Below are positions 1 through 5,696 of a DNA stretch of 7,351 nt, one piece after another (position 1 is the first letter of the stretch; the number at the start of each line of letters is the position of its first letter). The notes beneath the pieces are model-generated. The model saw only the letters and a list, made by a program, of their open reading frames with translations, made no database searches and was not told the origin of the DNA. This DNA comes from Gemmatimonadota bacterium (GTDB lineage Bacteria > Gemmatimonadota > Gemmatimonadetes > Gemmatimonadales > GWC2-71-9), in the NCBI GenBank assembly GCA_003220955.1, contig QHTW01000228.1, positions 12,651 through 20,001 on the forward strand, read 5' to 3'. The position numbers and the translations under genes were made by a program.

Positions 1-1
1 A

Positions 2-796
2 GCGGATCTGATCCCCAGTCACATCGTCGCAACCTCAATGGGTGCCGTCGTGGGTGCGGCACTCGGAGCCGGCGTGCCGTTCGATCAGGTGCGGCGGCGC
101 GCGATGGGCGTCCGCCGCAAGGACGTCGCTCCGTTCGACCCGCTCGTCTTGCTCATGGGCCTGTTCGCCCGCAGCCTCTTTCCCGCCTCCGCGCTGCGGA
201 CAGCGATCGCTCGCATCGCTCCCCAGACGCGCTTCGAGTACCTGCGCATCCCGCTGACCGTCACCGCCACCGATCTCGATAGCGGCGAGCTGCTCCTGCT
301 CGGCGGCCCCCCCTCCCAGCGCCGCGGCCCCGACATCGAGCTCGCGGATGCGCTGTACGCGTCGTGCGCCTTACCGCTGTACTTCCCGCCGTTCGAGACG
401 GACGGCCGGCGTCTTGGTGACGGCGGCTTACGCGCGGTGCTGCCGCTGGACCCGGCGCGCGAGCTCGAGCCGCACGCGGATCTGTTCGTCGCGGTGAACG
501 TCGGTCCGGGATTCGATGAGCGCGGCGGGCCGGTCACGAACGGCGATCAGCCGCAACCGCCCTCCCCCGGCGCGCCCGTTCCCGCGCGGATCCCGCGCGT
601 CGTGCGGACGCACGGCGAGGCCATGCGCATCATGATGGCGGAGCAGGCGAAGCGAGCGCTCGCCGACTGGCCGAAGGACGGGCCGAGGCTCATCTATGTG
701 CGCGCAGTCGCCGAGCGTGAAGCAACGTTCGCGGTTGATCGAGTGCAGGAATATGTGGAGATGGGTTACCAAGCCACCAAGAAGGCCTTAGGATAA
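2..796 (+). CDS. Patatin-like phospholipase/serine hydrolase (5' partial)
   Basis: The reading frame is open from base 2, so the true start lies before the window; the first ATG (38) is inside the catalytic motif and is not the start. The nucleophile elbow is visible as ATSMGAVVGA, with the candidate catalytic Ser at codon 12 (35-37). The partner Asp lies in the DGG motif (RLGDGG, Asp at codon 140, bases 419-421). This Ser-Asp dyad defines the patatin/RssA-type hydrolases, which cleave acyl esters of lipids. The missing N-terminus should hold the glycine-rich oxyanion-hole loop. The elbow reads A-x-S-x-G, not the usual G-x-S-x-G. No membrane segment is seen in the visible part. The stop is 4 bp before the CBS gene, which suggests one transcript. 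Family assignment is firm; substrate is unknown. Confidence 0.9.
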   Translation, partial: ADLIPSHIVATSMGAVVGAALGAGVPFDQVRRRAMGVRRKDVAPFDPLVLLMGLFARSLFPASALRTAIARIAPQTRFEYLRIPLTVTATDLDSGELLLLGGPPSQRRGPDIELADALYASCALPLYFPPFETDGRRLGDGGLRAVLPLDPARELEPHADLFVAVNVGPGFDERGGPVTNGDQPQPPSPGAPVPARIPRVVRTHGEAMRIMMAEQAKRALADWPKDGPRLIYVRAVAEREATFAVDRVQEYVEMGYQATKKALG

Positions 797-800
797 CTCC

Positions 801-1202
801 ATGCGAGCCTCGGAAGTGATGATTGCCGATCCGGTGGTTGCTGCCGCAGGTGCTACCTCGTCTGAAGTCGCCGCCCTCATGCGGGTCAAGAACATCTCGG
901 TGGTCCCTGTGGTCGACAATCCGAAGGACCGACATTACCTGGGCACGATTTCAGATCGTGATATCGTCGCGCGGTGTGTCGGTGCCGGTCACGATCCAAC
1001 CGACTGCTCCGCCGCTGATCACGCCCGTACCGATACGCCAATAGTGAAGCCTGAGACCGAGCTCAAAGGATTCAAGATCGCGAAGCAGGTGGACGCGACC
1101 GATCACCACGTACGATCGACCATCGTGGTGCTCAACGGCGACAAGAAAGTGGTAGGGTTCATCCCGCATCCTGAAGAAGTTCAGGGAATCGTGGTGGGGT
1201 AG
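801..1202 (+). CDS. CBS-domain pair protein
   Basis: A 133-residue protein made almost entirely of a tandem CBS pair (Bateman module), a cytosolic fold that usually binds adenosyl ligands such as AMP, ATP or SAM. The first repeat (about residues 4-60) is canonical: a SEVM opening, the strand NISVVPVVD and the TISDRDIVARC end. The second repeat (about 72-128) is degenerate: STIVVLNGDKKVVGFI is recognisable, but the final helix motif is IPHPEEV in place of the usual S/T-x-x-D form. No catalytic domain is attached, so it is probably a stand-alone sensor or regulatory subunit with an unknown partner. AGGA at 790-793 lies 7 bases before the ATG and supports this start. The stop TAG shares a base with the next gene's GTG. 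Third codon positions look less strictly G/C than in the downstream genes. Confidence 0.88.
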   Translation: MRASEVMIADPVVAAAGATSSEVAALMRVKNISVVPVVDNPKDRHYLGTISDRDIVARCVGAGHDPTDCSAADHARTDTPIVKPETELKGFKIAKQVDATDHHVRSTIVVLNGDKKVVGFIPHPEEVQGIVVG

Positions 1203-1615
1203 TGGCGCACAAGTTTTTCACGCTCGCCGCAGCCAACCGGACGCTGCCGTTAGTCAAGCGCGTCGTGCAGGACATCATGGCGGTCTACCCGGAGTGGAAG
1301 GACCTCGTGGCCCGTTACGAGCTCGTGGCGGCTCAGGCGCGGCCCGACTGGGGCGAGTCAAAGGAGCAGATCGACCTGAAGGCCCAGATCGACGCCGTCG
1401 CGGCGAAGATCAACGCCTTCCTCGGCGAGCTGGAGGAAATTGGCTGCGAGTTCAAGGGATTCGATCTCGGGCTCGTGGATTTCCACGGCCGGCTGGACGA
1501 GCGCGAAATCCTGTGGTGCTGGAAGTTCGGTGAGGATCGGATCACGCACTGGCACGAGCTGGAGGCGGGATTCGCGGGGAGGCAGCCATTGCCTGAAGTC
1601 TTGAGCCGCACGTGA
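1202..1615 (+). CDS. DUF2203 family protein
   Basis: A 137-residue protein recognised as DUF2203, a bacterial family of unknown function. It begins with the family-typical KFFTLAAANRTLPLV, which fixes the GTG at 1202 as the start. Residues about 13-82 are predicted to be long charged helices, possibly a coiled coil. The conserved C-terminal core follows: GLVDF (90-94), a Trp-rich strand (ILWCWKFGED, 103-112) and HWHELEAGFAGRQPL (116-130). The histidines and acidic residues of this block are the best candidates for a functional site. There is no signal peptide or membrane segment, so it is probably cytosolic. The gene overlaps the CBS gene by 1 bp and the membrane-protein gene by 4 bp (GTGA), so translation is probably coupled. 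Function is not known; family membership is confident from motif recall, not from a search. Confidence 0.88.
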   Translation: MAHKFFTLAAANRTLPLVKRVVQDIMAVYPEWKDLVARYELVAAQARPDWGESKEQIDLKAQIDAVAAKINAFLGELEEIGCEFKGFDLGLVDFHGRLDEREILWCWKFGEDRITHWHELEAGFAGRQPLPEVLSRT

Positions 1616-2064
1616 GAGGCGTCTGGCTGTTCCTCCACGTCATGGGGTTCGTGGCCTGGCTCGGCGGTGGTCTCGCCGTCATGCTCAGCGGGATCACGGC
1701 GAAGAATTTCCCGCCCGACCACCGCCTTGCGGTCTATCGCATCATGAGCGTCGTTGCGCGCAGCCTGATCGGCCCCGGGGCCGTCCTGGTAGTCGTGAGC
1801 GGTATCGTGTTGTCAGTGCCCTACTTCACGAGCTCTACGGTTCCCACCTGGCTCATGGCGATGCAAACGTTCGGCCTGCTCGGGGCAGTTGTGGTCATCG
1901 GGGTCGTGACCCCTACCGCCGCCCGGCTCGGCAGGCTCCAGATGGACGCCCGAGGCGAGCTGCCTGAAGCCTTTACGGGTTTGCGTCGCCGGCAGGCCAT
2001 TTTTGCGACGCTGGCCGGGGTTCTTGCCCTCTTGGCCCTCGGCGCGGGGACCATCTTCCGGTAA
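1612..2064 (+). CDS. Small four-helix integral membrane protein
   Basis: I do not recognise a specific family with certainty. The 150-residue protein has four hydrophobic segments: about 4-27 (with His9 and a GFVAWLGGG turn), 51-72, 79-104 and 128-148. Short charged loops separate them, including an Arg-rich cytoplasmic-type loop at 105-127 (RLGRLQMDARG, LRRR). The layout, with an early in-membrane His in a L-x-x-H-V-x-G pattern, recalls the DUF2269 and CopD-like groups, some of which are linked to metal or heme, but that is only a resemblance. No enzymatic motif is seen. The GTG start overlaps the preceding TGA as GTGA, the usual form of translational coupling, and the last residues are hydrophobic up to Phe-Arg. 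It closes the first gene set. Confidence 0.8.
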   Translation: MRGVWLFLHVMGFVAWLGGGLAVMLSGITAKNFPPDHRLAVYRIMSVVARSLIGPGAVLVVVSGIVLSVPYFTSSTVPTWLMAMQTFGLLGAVVVIGVVTPTAARLGRLQMDARGELPEAFTGLRRRQAIFATLAGVLALLALGAGTIFR

Positions 2065-2159
2065 GCCGTACCTCTTTCTAAACTCCGTGACCAGACCCCC
2101 CCTCTACGGGTCGTTTTGAGGGGAAACACCCCGTACGTCCTCCTCCCTTTCGATCCGGG
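2065..2159. other. Intergenic spacer with alternative hairpins
   Basis: This is the only spacer of note in the window. It holds a run of seven C (2096-2102) followed by inverted repeats that cannot all form together: GACCC 2094-2098 with GGGTC 2108-2112; CCCCTC 2099-2104 with GAGGGG 2118-2123; TACGGG 2105-2110 with CCCGTA 2130-2135; and GGGG 2120-2123 with CCCC 2129-2132. No U-tract follows any of them, so none is a standard intrinsic terminator. I find no convincing -35/-10 pair; TAAACT at 2079-2084 is a weak -10-like word without a partner. A boundary between two transcription units is plausible but not shown. Confidence 0.4.
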
Positions 2160-2849
2160 GTGTGGGCACGAGTGCGCGGCCTGGTACTCTTCGATTTCGG
2201 TGGGACGCTGGACGCGGACGGCGCCCGTTGGAGCGTTCGCTTTCACGCCGCGTATCGCGCGGCAGGCGGTAAACAGTCGTTCGCGGCGTTCGACCGGTCG
2301 TTTCGTGAGTCGGACCGAGCTCTCGAGCGGCTCTCAGGGATAGAGAGGCTGGGATTCCGCGCGATGGTAGACGCTCAAACCGCCTTGTTATTACCCCGGC
2401 TATCCGATGGTGCTGGCCTTTCGGCACGGGCCATCGCTGATCAGTTTCATTCCTCGACATGGACGACCGTGCGCCGCAACGAAGAGCTGCTCGAGCGGCT
2501 GCACCAGTCGTACCATCTCGGGGTCGTTTCGAATTTCACCGGCAATCTCGAGCGCTGCCTCGAGGAGCTTGGCGTGATGCGTTACTTCTCTGTCGTTGCC
2601 GATTCAGGACGCGTCGGGATCACGAAACCGGACCCGCGCCTGTTTCAGCATGCACTCAGCTGGCCCGGACTCGTCTCGAAGCCGGCCTGGATGGTCGGCG
2701 ACAACTTCGAGTCGGACATCCGTCCGGCCGCGGCGTTGGGTCTGTCGACCGCGTGGCTCGCGCCCGAAACGGAGAAGTCGCGGGAAACCGGCATTCCAAC
2801 GGTGCGCTTGCAAACATTGTCGGACCTTGCCGGAGTGCTCGACTCGTGA
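2160..2849 (+). CDS. HAD-superfamily hydrolase (subfamily I, C1 cap)
   Basis: A 229-residue haloacid-dehalogenase-fold protein with all four motifs: motif I LVLFDFGGTLD with nucleophile Asp12; motif II VVSNFTGN with Ser124; motif III Lys156 in GITKPDP; motif IV GDNFESD with Asp181 and Asp186. Residues about 20-105 form a helical cap of the C1 type. Such enzymes usually remove phosphate from small metabolites. The residue two after the nucleophile is Gly14, where typical phosphatases have the general-acid Asp. The start is uncertain: GTG 2160 has no good ribosome site, while in-frame GTG 2172 follows a G-rich stretch and would place the nucleophile at residue 8, closer to family norm. The stop TGA overlaps the next ATG by one base. 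It is the first gene of the downstream cluster and probably adjusts the phosphorylation state of an intermediate. Confidence 0.88.
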   Translation: MWARVRGLVLFDFGGTLDADGARWSVRFHAAYRAAGGKQSFAAFDRSFRESDRALERLSGIERLGFRAMVDAQTALLLPRLSDGAGLSARAIADQFHSSTWTTVRRNEELLERLHQSYHLGVVSNFTGNLERCLEELGVMRYFSVVADSGRVGITKPDPRLFQHALSWPGLVSKPAWMVGDNFESDIRPAAALGLSTAWLAPETEKSRETGIPTVRLQTLSDLAGVLDS

Positions 2850-3550
2850 TGCGCGGACTGATCCTGGCTGGGGGCCGCGGCTCTCGTCTGGCCGCCGATG
2901 GCGTCGAGACGCCCAAAGCGCTGGTGGAGGTTTCGGGCCGGCCGCAGCTCGTCAATTTGATCGAAACGTTCGCCGGCCTCGGCTGCGACTCGATCACCTG
3001 CATGGTTCGCGACGGCATAGCGGTTGACCTTCCCACCCCGCTCCCCGCGACTGTGCGCATGTGCCGGACACCGTCTTCCCTGCACACACTGGCCGCCGGT
3101 CTCGCGGTTGTGCCGCCCGGTCCGGTGTTCTGCGCGATGGTCGATACGGTGATGCCGGCGGCCGACTGGCGCCGCCTGTACCGCGGTGTGACTCAGTGTC
3201 TCGACGAAGGGGCGGCCGCCGTGCTCGCGGTGACGCCGTTCGTGGACGATGAATTGCCGCTGTACGTCACGCGCGACGCGCAGGGTTTTGCGACCGGGAT
3301 CCTCGACACCCCGCCTCCCTCGGGTGCGTCGCTGCTCGTGACGGGCGGAGTGTATGGTTTGAGCCCGGTCGCCCGGCGACTCGCCTCCGTCGCGGTCGCC
3401 TCGCTACATCGCATGCGCGCCTTCCTGCGGCTGCTGGTCGAGCTGAAGGTCCCAGTGGCCACCGTCGAGGTGCCGCGCATCATCGATCTCGACCACAAGA
3501 GCGACCTCGAAGCGGCGGAGCGCTGGCTGGCCGCGAGCGCCGAGTCATGA
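2849..3550 (+). CDS. Nucleotidyltransferase (sugar-/alcohol-phosphate type)
   Basis: A 233-residue Rossmann-like NTP transferase. It opens at residue 4 with LILAGGRGSRL and TPKAL (Lys23), the nucleotide-binding signature of the MobA/IspD/RmlA superfamily. TPSSLHTLAAGL (74-85) fits the loop that contacts the nucleotide base and substrate. Asp99 in FCAMVDTVMP is the expected metal ligand. LVTGGVYGLSP (163-173) and IIDLDHKSDLEAAERWL (211-227) match the later conserved blocks, with Asp213 or Asp215 as possible second metal ligand. It lacks the C-terminal hexapeptide repeats of GlmU-type enzymes. The frame stays open upstream to 2459, but the signature and the TGATG overlap place the start at ATG 2849 (in-frame GTG 2846 is possible). 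A CDP-alcohol phosphotransferase gene in the same operon makes a cytidylyltransferase role most likely, by inference. The ATGA at its end couples it to the ATP-grasp gene. Confidence 0.88.
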   Translation: MRGLILAGGRGSRLAADGVETPKALVEVSGRPQLVNLIETFAGLGCDSITCMVRDGIAVDLPTPLPATVRMCRTPSSLHTLAAGLAVVPPGPVFCAMVDTVMPAADWRRLYRGVTQCLDEGAAAVLAVTPFVDDELPLYVTRDAQGFATGILDTPPPSGASLLVTGGVYGLSPVARRLASVAVASLHRMRAFLRLLVELKVPVATVEVPRIIDLDHKSDLEAAERWLAASAES

Positions 3551-4380
3551 AACGTCTCGTCGCCCTCTACCGCAGCCCCACGTATTCGCCGGCACAGCAT
3601 CGCAGCAACGACACGGCGATCCTCGACGACACGATCGCCGGTCTGGAACGGCGCGGTTGGCTGGTCACCCGCATGGGTGAAGGGGATGTTGCGGCGGGCC
3701 GGCTCCCCGCCGCCGACCTCTACGTGAATATGTGCCAGGGTCCCGCGGCGTCGGAGCGTCTGCTCGACCTGGTGCCGCGGGAGGCGCTGGCCGTGAATCC
3801 GCCGGAAAGCGTTCTGAACTGCCACCGCCACCGCCTGGTCGGCCGCATGGCGGCTGCCGGCGTCGCGTTCCCCCGCACGCTGATCGTCCCGACCGCCGAG
3901 CCCGCAGCCCTGTTGCCGCTGGTCCATCAATTGAACGGGGATGGACGGCCGGTGTGGGTCAAGCGCGGCGACGTGCACGCCGAAACCAGCGCGGACGTCG
4001 TGGCGGCCAAGGAAGCGGGTGTGACGGACGCGATCGCGGGATTCGCGCGGCGCGGCGTCACGCGCGTGGCGCTGCAAGCGCACGTCGGTGGCCCGATCGT
4101 GAAGTTCTACGCCCTTGCTGATGGGCGCTTTTTCTCGTGGTATGCCGCCGATCCAGGCCGGGTCGACATCTCGGAGGAACGGCTGAAAAAGCTCGTATTC
4201 GCGGCGGCACGCGCCGTGGGGCTCGAGGTGTTTGGTGGCGACGTCGCGTTCCCTGAGCCCGATACGCCGGTGCTCATCGATCTCAACGACTGGCCTTCAT
4301 TTGCTCCGGTGCGCATCGCTGCTGCAGAGGCGATCGCCGCCTATATCGACGAAAAGGCCGCGAACGGAAACCAGGCATGA
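3547..4380 (+). CDS. ATP-grasp superfamily ligase
   Basis: A 277-residue protein with the ATP-grasp layout: an N-terminal pre-ATP-grasp domain (about 1-95), an ATP-binding subdomain with Lys139 in VWVKRGD, a hinge region VALQAHVGG (174-182) where Gln177 stands in for the common Gln/Glu, and a C-terminal metal-binding block with Asp232 (GGDVAFP) and VLIDLNDWPSF (242-252, Asp245 and Asn247). The family activates a carboxylate as an acyl phosphate with ATP and joins it to an amine or similar nucleophile. NCHRHRL (91-97) resembles the segment that precedes the grasp fold in RimK- and D-Ala-D-Ala-ligase-like members. There is no signal peptide, so it is cytosolic. It overlaps both neighbours by 4 bp (ATGA). 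The substrate is unknown; next to an aminotransferase, an amine made by that enzyme is a reasonable acceptor, by inference only. Confidence 0.83.
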   Translation: MKRLVALYRSPTYSPAQHRSNDTAILDDTIAGLERRGWLVTRMGEGDVAAGRLPAADLYVNMCQGPAASERLLDLVPREALAVNPPESVLNCHRHRLVGRMAAAGVAFPRTLIVPTAEPAALLPLVHQLNGDGRPVWVKRGDVHAETSADVVAAKEAGVTDAIAGFARRGVTRVALQAHVGGPIVKFYALADGRFFSWYAADPGRVDISEERLKKLVFAAARAVGLEVFGGDVAFPEPDTPVLIDLNDWPSFAPVRIAAAEAIAAYIDEKAANGNQA

Positions 4381-5696
4381 CCGACCTTGATATCCAATTG
4401 CAGTCGCAGCGCATCTTCGAGCTCGAGGCGCAGTATCTCGCACCGGGCACGCAGAGCGTTGCGCTCTTCAGCAAACTCTGCATGGATCGCGGCGAAGGCG
4501 CGATCCTGTGGGACGTTGACGGCAATCGCTACATCGATCTGCTCGCCGGCGTCGGCGTGGCGAGTCTCGGCTACGCGCATCCACGCTACGTCGCCGAGAT
4601 GTCGCGACAGCTCGAGCGCGTGCATGTGGGGAGCTTCACGTCGGAGCATCGTGCCGCCCTGGTCAAGCTGATCGCGGAGCTCGCGCCCGGCGACTTGAAC
4701 CGCACGCAGCTCTACTCGAGCGGTGCAGAGGCGGTCGAAGCGGCGGTGCGGCTCGCGAAGGCCGCCACGGGTCGGCACGAGATGATGGGATTCTGGGGTG
4801 GCTTCCATGGCAAGACGGGAGGAGTCCTGCCGCTCTTGTCGGGCAGCTTCAAACACGGCCTTGGGCCGCTGGCCCCCGGCAACTACTCGACCCCATACGC
4901 CTCGTGCGCGCGCTGCGCGTTCGGCAAGACGTTCCCGTCCTGCGAGTGGCACTGCGTCGATTTCGTACGGTCCAAGATCGTGCTCGAAACGACGAACGAC
5001 ATCGCCGCGATCATCGTCGAGCCGGTGCAGGGGACGGCCGGCAACGTCGTGCCCCCGCCGGGCTACCTGCGCGAGCTGCGCGCGCTCGCAACAGAGATCG
5101 GCGCGCTCCTGATCTGCGACGAGATGATCACCGGCTTCGGGCGAACGGGCAAGATGTTCGCCGTGGAGCACGACGCCGTCGTGCCCGACGTGTTGCTCGT
5201 CGGCAAGGGATTTGGCGGCGGGTTCCCGGTCAGCGGCCTCGTGATCCGCGAGCCGATCGCGTTCTCGAAGCCGTGGGCCAATCCGAGCGGCAGCTCGTCG
5301 AGCTACGGCGGCAACCCGCTCGCGGCCGCGGCGGCGCACGTCACCATCCGCACGATCGTCGAAGAAGGGCTGGTGGAGCACAGCCGCCGGCTCGGTGCGT
5401 TGATGCTCGCCGAAATGCAGCGCTGGGAAGACGAGATTCCAATCGTCAGCGACGTGCGCGGCCGCGGCCTGATGATCGGCATGGACCTCGTGGTGCCCGG
5501 CACGCGGAAGCTGCTCGATAAGAAGGTCACGCGCTGGATTTTCGACACGTTGCTCGCGCGCGGCGTCATCGCGATGATCTACAACCCGGAAGTGCGCATC
5601 AACCCGCCGCTCGTCATCACGGACGAACAGGCGATGGAGGCTCTCGCCACGATGAAAGCGGTGCTGGAGGAGGCCGGCGCGCGTGTACGCAAGTAA
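4377..5696 (+). CDS. Class III PLP-dependent aminotransferase
   Basis: A 439-residue, full-length class III (ornithine/GABA/glutamate-semialdehyde type) aminotransferase. Visible marks are: the N-terminal substrate region WDVDGNRYIDLLAGVG (45-60); SSGAEAVEAAVRLAK (114-128) that binds the PLP phosphate; GGFHGKT (141-147); Asp248 in CDEMITGFGRTG, which pairs with the PLP ring nitrogen; and Lys277 in VGKGFGGGFP, the Schiff-base lysine. YGGNPLAAAAA follows as the usual phosphate-side loop. A cysteine-rich insert carries Cys177, Cys180, Cys189 and Cys193; a CxxC at a comparable place in mammalian GABA transaminase holds an iron-sulfur cluster. It should transfer an amino group to an aldehyde or ketone, with Glu or another amino acid as donor. 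The ATG at 4377 overlaps the ATP-grasp stop as ATGA, and the 3' end overlaps the CDP-alcohol phosphotransferase start by 14 bp. The exact substrate is unknown. Confidence 0.93.
   Translation: MTDLDIQLQSQRIFELEAQYLAPGTQSVALFSKLCMDRGEGAILWDVDGNRYIDLLAGVGVASLGYAHPRYVAEMSRQLERVHVGSFTSEHRAALVKLIAELAPGDLNRTQLYSSGAEAVEAAVRLAKAATGRHEMMGFWGGFHGKTGGVLPLLSGSFKHGLGPLAPGNYSTPYASCARCAFGKTFPSCEWHCVDFVRSKIVLETTNDIAAIIVEPVQGTAGNVVPPPGYLRELRALATEIGALLICDEMITGFGRTGKMFAVEHDAVVPDVLLVGKGFGGGFPVSGLVIREPIAFSKPWANPSGSSSSYGGNPLAAAAAHVTIRTIVEEGLVEHSRRLGALMLAEMQRWEDEIPIVSDVRGRGLMIGMDLVVPGTRKLLDKKVTRWIFDTLLARGVIAMIYNPEVRINPPLVITDEQAMEALATMKAVLEEAGARVRK
5666..5673 (+). promoter_or_regulatory. Shine-Dalgarno site for the CDP-alcohol phosphotransferase
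   Basis: GGAGGAGG lies inside the aminotransferase coding region, 9 bases before GTG 5683. It is the strongest ribosome-binding site seen in the cluster and decides the start of the downstream gene. Confidence 0.7.

Noticed and set aside
38..796. ATG at 38 as the start of the patatin gene
   Set aside because: It would remove the catalytic serine at 35-37; the frame is open upstream to the window edge.
2079..2084. TAAACT as a -10 promoter element
   Set aside because: Only a partial match, with no -35-like hexamer at suitable spacing.
2094..2135. Intrinsic terminator between the two gene sets
   Set aside because: The stems are short and no T-run follows any of them.
2459..2848. In-frame N-terminal extension of the nucleotidyltransferase back to an ATG at 2459
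   Set aside because: The extension lies wholly inside the HAD gene in another frame and is Arg-rich; the nucleotide-binding signature starts right after ATG 2849.
3193..4083. 296-codon open frame on the minus strand across the nucleotidyltransferase and ATP-grasp genes
   Set aside because: It spans two well-supported + strand genes and has low-complexity Arg/Ala/Ser composition; a codon-bias shadow.
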